A DNA stretch of 64,000 nt, taken from positions 930,001 to 994,000 of the forward strand of contig CAVPQY010000003.1 of assembly GCA_963707695.1 (NCBI GenBank). The letters run 5' to 3'. Below, piece after piece: positions 7,624-16,139 of this stretch. The translations under genes and the position numbers were made by a program. How positions within the stretch are numbered: position 1 is the first letter of the stretch; each line of letters begins with the position of its first letter. Under the pieces are notes generated by a model. It searched no databases, was not told the DNA's origin, and was given only the letters and a program-made list of their open reading frames with translations. The DNA comes from JAOPZW01 sp963707695 (GTDB taxonomy: Bacteria > Actinomycetota > Thermoleophilia > Solirubrobacterales > Solirubrobacteraceae).

Positions 7624-8514
7624 ATGGCCAAGCAGCCCCGCATCCTCGTCGGCCAGGTCGCGCTCGTCACCGGCGGCGCCCGCGGCATCGGCAAGGCGAC
7701 CGCCCGGGCCCTCGTGCGCGAGGGCGTGAAGGTCGCGATCGGCGACCTCGACCACGAGGCCGCGCAGGCGGCGGCGCAGGAGCTCGGCGGCGGCACCGTC
7801 GCCTTCCCGCTCAACGTGACCGACCGCGCCTCCTTCGACCGCTTCGTGGCCGACGCCGAGGCGGCGCTCGGGCCCGTCGACGTTCTCGTCAACAACGCCG
7901 GGATCATGCAGCTCGGCCCGTTCGTGGAGGAGGACGACGCGACGACCCAGCGGATGGTCGACATCAACGTCCACGGCGTCCTGCACGGGATGAAGGCCGT
8001 CCTGCCCGGGTTCGCGGGCCGCGGCCGCGGGCACCTCGTCAACGTCGCCTCGACCGCCGGCAAGGGCGGCTACGCCGGCGGCGCGACGTACTGCGGGACG
8101 AAGCACTTCGTCGTCGGGGTCAGCGAGGCGGTGCGCGCGGAGCTGCGCGGAACCGGCGTCGAGGTCTCCTGCGTCATGCCCGTCGTGGTCCAGACCGAGT
8201 TGGCCGCGGGCCTGCCGCAGACGCGGGGGGTCAAGCAGGTGACGCCCGAGGACGTGGCCGATGAGATCGTCAGCGCGCTGAAGACCCCACGGTTCGACGT
8301 CTTCGTCCCGCGGTCGGTCGGCGCGCTCAACCAGGTGCTCGGCGTGCTGCCGCGCTCCGGGCGCGAGCTCATGGCGCGCGCGCTGAAGGCCGACCGCGTG
8401 CTCTCCGACTTCGACCGCACCGCGCGTGCGGGCTACGAGCTGCGCGCGGCGCGCTCCGAGCCCGGCTTGGAGCCGGGCGCCGACCAGCGCCAGCTCAGCG
8501 AGCAGACGCCCTAG
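7624..8514 (+). CDS. Short-chain dehydrogenase/reductase (SDR)
   Basis: A 296-residue classical SDR. The cofactor site is TGGARGIG (residues about 16-23), with an acidic residue after the second strand (IGDLDHE) favouring NAD over NADP. NNAGIM and the catalytic set N (INVHG), S (VASTAGKGG) and YCGTK are all present. The C-terminus is about 40 residues longer than the core family and contains MARALKADRVLSDFDRTARAGYE, as in a subgroup of actinobacterial SDRs. It is probably a cytosolic oxidoreductase for an alcohol/ketone of unknown identity. The start is set by the TAGGTT box. It is divergently paired with the hydrolase gene, which suggests but does not prove shared substrate chemistry. Confidence 0.88.
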   Translation: MAKQPRILVGQVALVTGGARGIGKATARALVREGVKVAIGDLDHEAAQAAAQELGGGTVAFPLNVTDRASFDRFVADAEAALGPVDVLVNNAGIMQLGPFVEEDDATTQRMVDINVHGVLHGMKAVLPGFAGRGRGHLVNVASTAGKGGYAGGATYCGTKHFVVGVSEAVRAELRGTGVEVSCVMPVVVQTELAAGLPQTRGVKQVTPEDVADEIVSALKTPRFDVFVPRSVGALNQVLGVLPRSGRELMARALKADRVLSDFDRTARAGYELRAARSEPGLEPGADQRQLSEQTP

Positions 8515-8537
8515 GCGCGGGGCCTCCGGCCGGCCGC

Positions 8538-9320
8538 TCAGACCGGCCGCAGGCGCGGGCCTCGCTGGCGAAAGCGCCGGGCGGGGCCCGCCGGGAGCTC
8601 GCTGACGAGCGGGAGGCGCAGGGCGAAGAGCGCCCCGCCCTCGGGCGCGCGCGCCACGTCGACCTCGCCGCCGTGCTCGCCGGCCACGTCGCGCACGATG
8701 GCCAGGCCGAGGCCCGTCCCCGCGTGCGCGCGGGCGTCCCGCTCGAGCCGTCGGAAGCGGTCGAAGACGTCCTCGCGATCGGCCTCGGGCACGCCCGGGC
8801 CGTCGTCGGCCACCTCGATGCGCGCCCAGGCCCCCTGGCGGAGCAGGGCGACGCGCACGACGCCGTCCTGGCGGGCGTGGCGGACCGCGTTGCCGAGCAG
8901 GTTGCGCACGGCGCAGCGGACGCGATCGGCGTCGACGACGCCGTGGAGGACCCCGCCCGCCCCGCCCTCGTCGACGTGGACGGCCACGCCGCGGCGGCCG
9001 GCGACGACCGCCGCGGCCTCGGCCTCCTCGCGCACCAGGGCGACGAGGTCGGCGGGCGCGGCCCGCGGCGTGCGCAGGTGCCCCGTGCGCGCGGTGTCGA
9101 GCATCGCGTCGAGGTCGCCGCGCAGCGCGCGGACCTGGGCCTCGATGCGGGCCACGTCCTCCTGCAGCGCGCCGAGGCTCGTCGCCTCGGCCGCTCCCGC
9201 GCACAGCGCGAGCACCACGGCGATCGGCGCCTTGAGCTCGTGTGCCGCATCGGCCAGCTCGTCCTCGAGCCGGACCGGCGCGCCCTGGACGGCGCGCGCG
9301 ACCTCCTGCATGGTCTTCAC
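8538..9320 (-). CDS. Sensorless histidine kinase (HisKA-HATPase)
   Basis: A 260-residue kinase with only the catalytic parts. The H-box is in LADAAHELKAPIAVVLAL (His near residue 27), followed by a dimerisation helix pair. The ATPase domain has the N box (RNLLGNAVRHAR), the G1 box (VADDGPGVPEAD), the F box (DVFDRFRRL) and the G2 box (GTGLGLAIV). No transmembrane segment or sensor domain precedes the H-box, so it would be cytosolic or depend on another protein for input. The GTG start at 9320 leaves about 25 residues before the histidine. It is divergent from the LuxR-type regulator at 9753. HisKA kinases normally partner OmpR-type regulators, so the pairing is uncertain. Confidence 0.8.
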   Translation of the reverse strand: MKTMQEVARAVQGAPVRLEDELADAAHELKAPIAVVLALCAGAAEATSLGALQEDVARIEAQVRALRGDLDAMLDTARTGHLRTPRAAPADLVALVREEAEAAAVVAGRRGVAVHVDEGGAGGVLHGVVDADRVRCAVRNLLGNAVRHARQDGVVRVALLRQGAWARIEVADDGPGVPEADREDVFDRFRRLERDARAHAGTGLGLAIVRDVAGEHGGEVDVARAPEGGALFALRLPLVSELPAGPARRFRQRGPRLRPV

Positions 9321-9752
9321 CCCCCGGCGGGCCCGGTCGCGCCCCCATGCGCCCCGGTGCCCCCGCGTCTTGCGTTGCGGGGACTTCTAGAGGTCGCGTG
9401 CGGCCCGCGGAAGGGGAGCTTCATGCCCCAGCCGCCGGACGAGCGGCCCCACCCGCCCGCGCACACACGCCCCATCCGCGGTGCGGCGGGGCGGCAGCAT
9501 GGCGCGGCGTCGTCCGACACCCGTCGGGGTGGCGCTCGGGACGGGACGGCCTCCCCACCCCCTTGCACGGGGGGCCGTCCGCGTCCCACCCCGCCGGCGG
9601 CGCGCCGCGGGACCGCGCCGTCCCGGCCGGTCGTCTCGACCGTTCGTCCACTCGTCCCCACAACCCCGCCGTTCGCCGTATCTTGCGGCGTGCGTCAGGG
9701 AGACGCCGCACCACGGTGCGACGCAGAACGAGGCCATGGGGGGCTGAGGCCG
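9321..9752. other. 432-bp gene-free divergent regulatory region
   Basis: No convincing coding sequence is present on either strand; the open frames here are low-complexity and arginine/proline rich. A TATCTT box at 9679-9684 could be the -10 of the response regulator. It is followed by an inverted repeat GCGGCGT/ACGCCGC at about 9685-9709 within the putative leader. The reading frame of the regulator remains open upstream to an ATG at 9423 preceded by GGGGAG, so a 110-residue N-terminal extension cannot be strictly excluded, but its composition is not protein-like. Confidence 0.45.
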
Positions 9753-10478
9753 ATGGAGCCCAGGATGGATCCTGGTACCGAGCCGGACGAGGGCAACGAC
9801 CCGCTGCGGGTCATCATCGCCGACGACGACGCGCTGGCCCGCCGGGTCCTGCGCGACGCGCTCCAGGCCGCCGGGATCATCGTCATCGCCGAGGCGCCCG
9901 ACGGGCGCGAGGCGGTCGAGCTCGCGGTCCACTACCGGCCCGACGTCGTCGTCATGGACGTCGTCATGCCGGTGCTGGACGGGCTCGAGGCCACGCGCCG
10001 CATCGTCGAGCGCGCGGCCGACGTGAAGGTCGTCATGCTCACCTCGACCGAGGACGTGGACGTCGGCCTGGTCGGCCTCCGCGCCGGCGCGGTGGGCTAC
10101 CTCTCCAAGTCGCTGCCGCCGGAGTCGCTGCCGGCGGCGCTGGCCGCGGCGCGCAACGGCGAGGCCGTCGTCTCGCGGCGCATGACCACGGCGCTCGTGG
10201 AGTCGGTCCGCCGGCTGCGCGAGGACGGCGCCGGGCTGCGGCCCGTGCGCAGCCCGCTGACCCCGCGCGAGTGGGAGGTCCTCGACCTCCTCTGCGACGG
10301 GCTGACCACCGACGGGATCGCCGACCGCCTCTTCCTCTCGGACGAGACGGTGCGGTCGCACGTCAAGAAGATCCTGCGCAAGCTCGGGGTCCGCTCGCGC
10401 GGCGAGGCGGTGGAGGTCGCCCGCCGGCTGCGTGAGGACCTGCTCTCGGCCGGGGGGTCCGCGAGCAGGACCGGGTGA
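9753..10478 (+). CDS. NarL/FixJ-type response regulator
   Basis: A 241-residue two-domain regulator. The receiver domain (residues about 14-130) has the acidic pair in IIADDDALARR, the phospho-acceptor aspartate in PDVVVMDVVMPVLDG, the T of VVMLTSTED and the lysine in GYLSKSLPPE. The C-terminal LuxR-type helix-turn-helix (about 170-230) reads LTPREWEVLDLLCDGLTTDGIADRLFLSDETVRSHVKKILRKLGV. It therefore binds DNA as a phosphorylation-controlled dimer. It stands immediately upstream of the polysaccharide operon, separated from it by a strong hairpin, and is a good candidate for its controller. Its cognate kinase may be the divergent HisKA kinase or an unlinked one. The ATG at 9753 gives a normal family length. 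Confidence 0.9.
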   Translation: MEPRMDPGTEPDEGNDPLRVIIADDDALARRVLRDALQAAGIIVIAEAPDGREAVELAVHYRPDVVVMDVVMPVLDGLEATRRIVERAADVKVVMLTSTEDVDVGLVGLRAGAVGYLSKSLPPESLPAALAAARNGEAVVSRRMTTALVESVRRLREDGAGLRPVRSPLTPREWEVLDLLCDGLTTDGIADRLFLSDETVRSHVKKILRKLGVRSRGEAVEVARRLREDLLSAGGSASRTG

Positions 10479-10482
10479 GGTC

Positions 10483-10503
10483 CCTCCCCCGTCGCGGGGG
10501 AGG
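10483..10503 (+). terminator. Hairpin terminator after the response regulator
   Basis: A perfect 9-bp stem CCTCCCCCG / CGGGGGAGG with a three-base loop starts five bases after the stop codon. There is no T-tract, as is usual in high-GC actinobacteria. Confidence 0.65.
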
Positions 10504-10646
10504 CGCGGGGTGCCCGTGGGGGTCGTGAACCCCCCGGCACGGAGGCTGGAAGATCCCCGGATCGCCCTGGTGGCGGACCGGGACCATGGACGGAGAGCTC
10601 GTGGGCATGGATGTCCCGCGAGCACGGTTCCCACCGGGGGGTGGAC
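10504..10646 (+). other. Structured leader upstream of the polysaccharide operon
   Basis: Two more stems lie between the terminator and the ATG at 10647. One pairs GTGCC (10510-10514) with GGCAC (10536-10540) and internally GGGGGT (10518-10523) with ACCCCC (10529-10534). The other pairs GCTCGTGGG (10597-10605) with CCCGCGAGC (10615-10623) with one G-U pair. The latter sits 23 bases before the start codon. The layout could be an attenuator or an undescribed leader RNA. No known riboswitch consensus was recognised. Confidence 0.4.
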
Positions 10647-11945
10647 ATGCAGATCGGGATCATGGGCCTGGGGTACGTCGGGCTGCCGCTGGCAGTGGCG
10701 TTCGCCGAGGCCGGCGAGACGGTCATCGGCGTGGACGTCGACGGCCGCAGGGTCGAGGCGCTGCGCCAGGGCCGGTCGTTCGTCGAGGACATCGACGACG
10801 AGCGGCTGGCCGGCATCGCCGGCCGCTTCACGGCCACGACGCGGCCGGCCGCGCTGGCGCTCGCCGACGCGGTGATCATCTGCGTCCCGACGCCGCTGAC
10901 GCCGAACCGCGAGCCGGACCTCACGCCGCTGCTCGACGCGGGTCGCACGCTCGCCTCGGTCCTGCAGCCCGGCCAGCTCGTGGTCCTGGAGTCCACGACC
11001 TACCCGGGCACCACGCGCGAGCGCCTGGCGCCCGCTGCTGGAGGAGTCCGGCCTCGCCGCCGGGCGCGACTTCGCCCTGGCCTTCTCGCCCGAGCGCATC
11101 GACCCGGGCCGTGGCCAGGAGAGCTTCCACACGACCCCGAAGGTCGTGGGCGGCCTGACCGCCGACCTGCGGCGACCGCGCCGAGGCGCTCTACGGGCGC
11201 GTCGTCGAGGCGGTCGTCCGCGTCTCCTCGCCGGAGGTCGCCGAGATGGCGAAGCTCCTGGAGAACATCTTCCGGTCGGTGAACATCGCGCTGGTCAACG
11301 AGCTCGCCGAGCTCGCCGACCGCATGGGCATCGAGATCCACGAGGTCGTCGACGCCGCCGCGACGAAGCCGTACGGCTTCATGCGCTTCGACCCGGGCCC
11401 GGGGATGGGCGGCCACTGCCTGCCCGTCGACCCGTTCTACCTCAGCTGGAAGGCACGCGAGCTCGAGTTCTGCACCGAGTTCATCGAGCTCGCCGGCAAG
11501 GTCAACCAGCAGGCGCCCTACGTCGCCGTCGACAAGGTCCAGCGCCGGCTCAACGAGCTCGGCACGGCCGTCCGCGGCGCGAAGGTCGCGGTCCTCGGCG
11601 TCGCCTACAAGCCCGGCCTCTCCGACGTCCGCGAGTCGCCCGCGCTGAAGATCCTGGCGCGGCTGCAGGAGCTCGGGGCCGAGGTGGCCTACCACGACGA
11701 GCTGGTGCCGGCGCTGCCGGGCCTCGGCCTGGAGAGCGGCTCGCTGCGAGGACGTCCTGGACGACTGCGACGTGGCGGTCCTCGTCACCCCGCAGCCCGG
11801 CATCGACTTCCACGCGATCGCCGACCGGGTCCCGTTCGTCGACCTGCGCGGCGTCACCCGCACGCGTCGCGCCGAGCTGCGCCCGACCGGGCTGCGCGTC
11901 CTCGCCGAGGTCCCGCCCGTCGCGCCGATCGCCGAGGCGGCCTAG
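10647..11945 (+). CDS. Nucleotide-sugar 6-dehydrogenase (UDP-GlcNAc/ManNAc type; three frame breaks)
   Basis: Repaired, it encodes about 434 residues of the UDP-glucose/GDP-mannose dehydrogenase family. The N-terminal NAD domain begins MQIGIMGLGYVGLPLAVAFAEAG. The linker has ESTTYPGTT and FSPERIDPG; the central helices carry AEMAKLLENIFRSVNIALVNELA, and the catalytic cysteine is in GMGGHCLPVDPFYLSWKA. The C-terminal UDP domain has VAVLGVAYKPGLSDVRESPA. The GMGGHCLPVDP form and overall pattern are closer to UDP-N-acetylglucosamine/mannosamine 6-dehydrogenases (WbpA/WecC-like) than to plain UDP-glucose dehydrogenases, so it probably makes a HexNAc uronic acid. Frame breaks near 11034, 11170 and 11747 are each repaired by one GC dinucleotide. 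It leads the main operon; the next gene starts two bases after its stop. Confidence 0.85.
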
Positions 11946-11947
11946 CC

Positions 11948-12577
11948 ATGAAGCGCCTCATCATCGTCGCCGACCACTCGCTGGTCGTGCAGGCCATCCG
12001 CCTGGCCCTGCGCCAGACGGCGGGCTTCCAGGTCATCGGCTTCGTCGACGGCCGCCAGAGCGTGGCCGCGACGCTGGCCGCGCACAAGCCGGACGTCGTC
12101 CTCGTCGACGACATGCAGGTGCCCGAGCACGCCCTCGCCCGCCTGGGCGAGGTCGCGGCCACGGTGCCGGAGGCCCGCGCGATCCTGCTCACGCTGCGCC
12201 TCGAGGACGAGTGGCTCGGCCAGGCCTTCGACGCCGGCGTCCACACCGTCCTCTCCAAGGCGGTGCACCCGGTCGCGCTGGGCACGCTCCTGCGCGAGGT
12301 CGTCGCCGGCAACGTCGTGCAACGCCACAAGAGCCGGCGCGCCCGGCCCGAGGCCGAGGCCTGCTCCCTGACCCCGCGCGAGCGGGAGATCCTCGGGCTC
12401 GCCGCCGCCGGCTCCACCAACGGGCAGATCGCCCGCGGGCTGTGGGTCACCGAGCAGACGGTGAAGTTCCACCTGTCGAACATCTACCGCAAGCTCGGCG
12501 TGGCCAACCGCACCGAGGCCAGCCGCTACGCGTACGTCCACGGGCTCGTCGGAGCCGATGAGCGCGTCGCCGCCTGA
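11948..12577 (+). CDS. LuxR-family response regulator embedded in the polysaccharide operon
   Basis: A 209-residue regulator. The receiver half has IIVADHSLVVQAIRLAL, a candidate phospho-acceptor in PDVVLVDDMQVPEHAL and the lysine in TVLSKAVHP. The acidic pocket is reduced to one clear aspartate near the N-terminus, so phosphorylation could be altered. The C-terminal helix-turn-helix is canonical: LTPREREILGLAAAGSTNGQIARGLWVTEQTVKFHLSNIYRKLGV. Its 3' end overlaps the polyprenyl glycosylphosphotransferase gene by 20 bp, so the two are translationally coupled. A regulator placed second in the operon suggests feedback control of polymer synthesis. Confidence 0.85.
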   Translation: MKRLIIVADHSLVVQAIRLALRQTAGFQVIGFVDGRQSVAATLAAHKPDVVLVDDMQVPEHALARLGEVAATVPEARAILLTLRLEDEWLGQAFDAGVHTVLSKAVHPVALGTLLREVVAGNVVQRHKSRRARPEAEACSLTPREREILGLAAAGSTNGQIARGLWVTEQTVKFHLSNIYRKLGVANRTEASRYAYVHGLVGADERVAA

Positions 12578-14059
12578 CGCCGTCGCGGCGGCCGTCGAGC
12601 CGCCGCAGGCGCCGGTCCGTCCGGCCGCCTCCCTCGCCGTCCGCCGGCGTGGGCGCCGCCTGCTGCGCGGTCGCGTGCGCCCGCTGCTGGTCGCCGACGC
12701 GCTCGCGCTGGTGTCGGCCGGCGCGGTCGCCTACGCGGTCGCCGAGGCCGTCGCCGCGCCCGCCGTCATCGCGCCGGGCTGGACGCTCGCGCCGCTGGCG
12801 CTGGCGGCCGTCGTGACGCTCCTGGGCTCCTTCGCGCTGCACGGCCTCTACGAGCGCCAGTCGCGCGAGATCGCCCCGCAGACCTTCGACGAGGTCACGA
12901 CGCTGCTGCACGCGCTGCTGACCGCCTCGGTCCTCTGGCTGCTCGTCTCGCAGACGCTGTTCCGGCTGGCCGGCTACGCGGTGTTCACGCCCATGGAGGC
13001 GGTCCTCTTCGTGGCCGCCGGGCTCGGCGTCGTCGCGGTGGCCCGCTGGGCCACGCGCGCCTGGGTCGTCCCCGCCGTCGTCCAGCCGCGCCGCACGGTG
13101 ATCATCGGCGCCGGTACGACCGGCCGCCTGGTCGAGCGCAAGCTCGCCGCCCACCCGGAGTACGGCCTGGAGGTCGTGGGCTTCGTCGACGACGATCCGC
13201 GCGCCGCCGCCGCGGTGCTGGGCACCACGGCCGAGCTCACGCGCATCGTCGACGAGCTCGACGTCGACCGGGTCATCCTCGCGGCGTCGCACGGCGAGGT
13301 CTCCGAGGCGCTGCTCGAGCGCGTCCGCGCCGTGCGCCGCCCCGACGTCCACCTGTCGATCGTCCCGACGTACTTCGAGCTCTTCGCGTCCAACGCGACG
13401 CTCGAGGAGCTCGAGGGCGTGCCGATGGTCAGCCTGCCGCCGATGCGGCTGTCGCGCAGCCGCCGCGCGCTCAAGCGCACGTTCGACCTCGTCGTCGCCG
13501 CGGCCGCGCTGCGTCGTGCTCGCGCCCGTCCTGGTCGTCGTGGCCGTCGCTGGTCAAGCTCGACAGCGCCGGCCCGGTGCTCTTCCGCCAGGGCCGCAGC
13601 GGCCGCGGGGGCGAGCCCTTCCAGATCGTGAAGTTCCGCACGATGGTCGACGGCGCCGAGGACCAGCGCGAGTCGCTGGCCGGGCTCAACGAGCTCAGCG
13701 GCCCGATCTTCAAGATCCGCTGCGACCCGCGCGTCACCCGCGTCGGGCGCGTCCTGCGCGCCTGGAGCCTCGACGAGCTCCCGCAGCTGTGGAACGTCGT
13801 CCGGGGCGAGATGTCGCTCGTCGGCCCGCGGCCCTTCGTCCTGCACGAGGCCCGCCAGATCACCGGCTGGGCCGGCCGCCGGCTCGAGACCACGCCCGGC
13901 ATCACCGGGCTGTGGCAGGTGCTCGGCCGCAACGACATCCCGTTCGACGAGATGGTGAAGCTCGACTACGTCTACGTGACCAACTGGTCGCTCTGGTGGG
14001 ACATGAAGATCCTGTTCCAGACCGTGCCGGTGGTCCTCGCGCGCCGGGGGGCGTCCTGA
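12558..14059 (+). CDS. Polyprenyl glycosylphosphotransferase, long WbaP/EpsE type (two frame breaks)
   Basis: Repaired, it is about 501 residues. Four to five N-terminal membrane helices (LLVADALALVSAGAVAYAVAEAVA; WTLAPLALAAVVTLLGSFALHGLYE; LLHALLTASVLWLLVSQTLF) are followed by a CoA/NAD-binding-like domain (TVIIGAGTTGRLVERKLAAH; VVGFVDDDPR). The catalytic phosphoglycosyl transferase domain has VLFRQGRSGRGGEPFQIVKFRTM, SLDELPQLWNVVRGEMSLVGPRP and TPGITGLWQVLGRNDIPFDEMVKLDYVYVTNWS. It would load the first sugar-phosphate onto undecaprenyl phosphate. Breaks near 13511 and 13549 sit in the hydrophobic anchor (VVAAAAL ... LVKLDSAGPV); each is repaired by one CG. Its stop overlaps the next ATG by one base. 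Confidence 0.88.
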
Positions 14060-14803
14060 TGCAGATCTTCGTGGTGCCGGCCTTCAACGAGGAGGCCAAC
14101 CTGCCGCGCCTGCTCCTCGACCTCGAGGAGCGGCCCGAGCTGTGGACCGGCGGTCACGTCGTCGTCGTCGACGACGGCTCGACCGACGACACGGCCGCGC
14201 TCGTGGCGACCTACGACGGGCCGCTGCCGGTCCTGCTCGTCCGCCAGCGCCGCAACCACGGTCCCGGCCGGGCGTTCGACCGCGGCTTCCGCGCGGCGCT
14301 CGAGCTCTGCGACGGCGACGACGACCTGATCGTCACGCTCGAGGCCGACACGACGAGCGACCTCGACGCGGTCGGGCCGATGCTGGCCCGTGCCCGCGCG
14401 GGCGCCGACGTCGTCCTGGCCTCGCGTGCACGGCGGCGGGGCGCTCGTGGGCGCCGGCCGCCACCGCGTCGCGCTCTCGCGCGCCGCGTCCTTCGCCGTG
14501 CGCCGCGCCGCGGGGCTCGACGCGCGCACCGTCTCCTCGTTCTTCCGCGTCTACCGCGCGGGGATCCTGCGCCGCGGCTACGAGGCCCACGGGCGCTCGT
14601 TCATCCGCGAGGGCGGCTTCGCCTGCAAGGCCGAGATCCTGGCCAAGCTCGACCGCCTCGGCGCCCGCGTCGAGGAGGTCCCGGTCGACCTGGACGCCTC
14701 GCGCCGCGTCGGCGCGAGCAAGCTCCGGGTCCTGCCCACCATGGGCGGCTACGCGCGCCTCATGGCGCGCCAGCTCGCCGACCGCCGGGAGCGCCCCGCA
14801 TGA
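14059..14803 (+). CDS. GT2-family (DPM1-like) glycosyltransferase (one frame break)
   Basis: Repaired, it encodes about 248 residues with a single soluble GT-A domain. It shows MQIFVVPAFNEEANLPRLL, VVVVDDGSTDDTAALV, an RRNHGPGRAFDRGF segment and the acidic metal site LIVTLEADTTSDLDAV. After the break near 14425 come HGGGALVGAGRHRVALSRAASFAVRRA, SSFFRVYRAGIL and FACKAEILAKLDRLG. The architecture matches polyprenyl-phosphate sugar synthases, which make the lipid-linked donor used by GT-C enzymes. That fits the GT-C membrane protein two genes downstream. Specificity for mannose or glucose is not readable. Its TGA overlaps the ATG of the FAD oxidoreductase. Confidence 0.82.
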
Positions 14804-16139
14804 CCCGGCCGAGCGTCGGCATCATCGGCGGCGGCCTGGTCGGCCTGGCCACCGCGCTGCGCCTGGTCAAGGCCGGCGTGCGCGGTGACGGTCTACGAGC
14901 GCGACGCGCAGCTCGGCGGCCTGGCCGGGACGACGCCGCTCGGCGGGATCCCGATCGACCGCTACTACCACGTCGTCCTGCCCACGGACGACCGCGTCCG
15001 CGCGCTGGCCGCGGAGGTCGGGCTGGGCGACGACGCGTTCCGCTTCCGCCGCACCGGCACGGGCTTCTTCCAGGACGGCCGTCTGGCGTCGATGTCGTCG
15101 GCCCGCGAGCTGCTGACCTTCCCGGGGCTGCGCGCCACGCGACAAGGCGCGCCTGGCCGCCTTCGCCGCCGGCTGCCAGCTCAAGGGCACCTACGACGAC
15201 CTGGAGGGCCTCGGCCTCGAGGACTGGCTGCGCCGACGCTGCGGCGCGCGGCTGTGGGACACGCTCTGGCGCCCGCTGCTGGACTCGAAGTTCGACGGCC
15301 GCTTCGACGACCTGCCCGCGACCTACCTGTGGGCGCGCAGCCGGCGGATGGCCGGCACGCGCGACCGCTCGTCGCCGCGAGGTCATGGGGACGATCGAGG
15401 GCGGCTACCAGGTGCTCGTCGACCGCCTCGCGGACGCGATCCGCGCCGCCGGCGGCGAGGTCCTGACCTCGACGCCGGTGCGCTTCGTCCCGTCCTCGCG
15501 AGGCCGCGCCTTCGGCGTCGTGCTCGACACGGGCATGCGCCCCCACGACCAGGTCGTGACGACGCAGCTGCGCCCCGGCCTCGAGGGCCTGCTGGCCCGC
15601 GACCTGCTGGCCGCGATGGGCCCCGACCCGACGCGCTACCTCGGCGTCGTCTGCCTCGTCGCGCGCACGCGCCGCTCGGTCAGCCCCTTCTACGCCGTGA
15701 ACATCACGGACCGCTCGGTGCCGCTGACGACGGTCGTGGAGACGACGCACGTCGTCGACCCCGAGCGCGGCCGGCGGCACGCTGCTCTACGTCCCGAAGT
15801 ACGTCGACCCGGACAGCCCGGAGCTCGAGCGGTCCTCGCGCGAGATCCGCCGGGAGTACCTCGGCCACGTCGCGCGGATGTTCCCGTCCTTCGACCCGGC
15901 CGACGTCCTGCACGCGCAGGTCGCCCGCGCCCGGGTCGCCGAGCCCGTCCACGTCCTGGGCGGCCGGCGCCCCGGGCCCGAGGACGCCTTCGTGGCGCCC
16001 GGGCCTCGCCGCGGTGTCCTCGGCCGGCGTCTACCCGGACCTCGTCAACGGCCAGGCCGTCCTCGGCGTGGCCGAGCGCCTGGCCGAGGGGCTGCAGGCC
16101 CGCCTCGGCGCGGCCGCCGCGGAGGCGCAGGCCGCGTGA
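14800..16139 (+). CDS. NAD(P)/FAD-dependent oxidoreductase, amine-oxidase fold (five frame breaks)
   Basis: Repaired, it encodes about 449 residues. The N-terminus has the FAD dinucleotide motif GIIGGGLVGLATALRLVKAG, the acidic end of the second strand (YERD) and the GG motif LGGLAGTTPLGGIPIDRYYH, as in protoporphyrinogen-oxidase/amine-oxidase family proteins (COG1232-like). Later segments are MGTIEGGYQVLVDRLADAI, QVVTTQLRPGLEGLL, LYVPKYVDPDSPE and a C-terminal FAD-closing region VSSAGVYPDLVNGQAVL. Breaks occur near 14882, 15140, 15377, 15774 and 16001. Proteins of this type sit beside GT2 and membrane GT genes in many actinobacterial polysaccharide loci, where the substrate is usually undefined; a sugar or polyprenyl oxidation is possible. 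It is not a recognisable UDP-galactopyranose mutase. Confidence 0.78.

Noticed and set aside
9481..9747. An 88-codon frame before the response regulator
   Set aside because: Arg/Pro-rich, no ribosome site or TANNNT box at the right distance, and no conserved pattern.
14059..16139. Treating the GT2 and FAD oxidoreductase as true pseudogenes
   Set aside because: There are no premature stops or missense decay; every break has the same repairable dinucleotide form, and repaired lengths are normal for the families.
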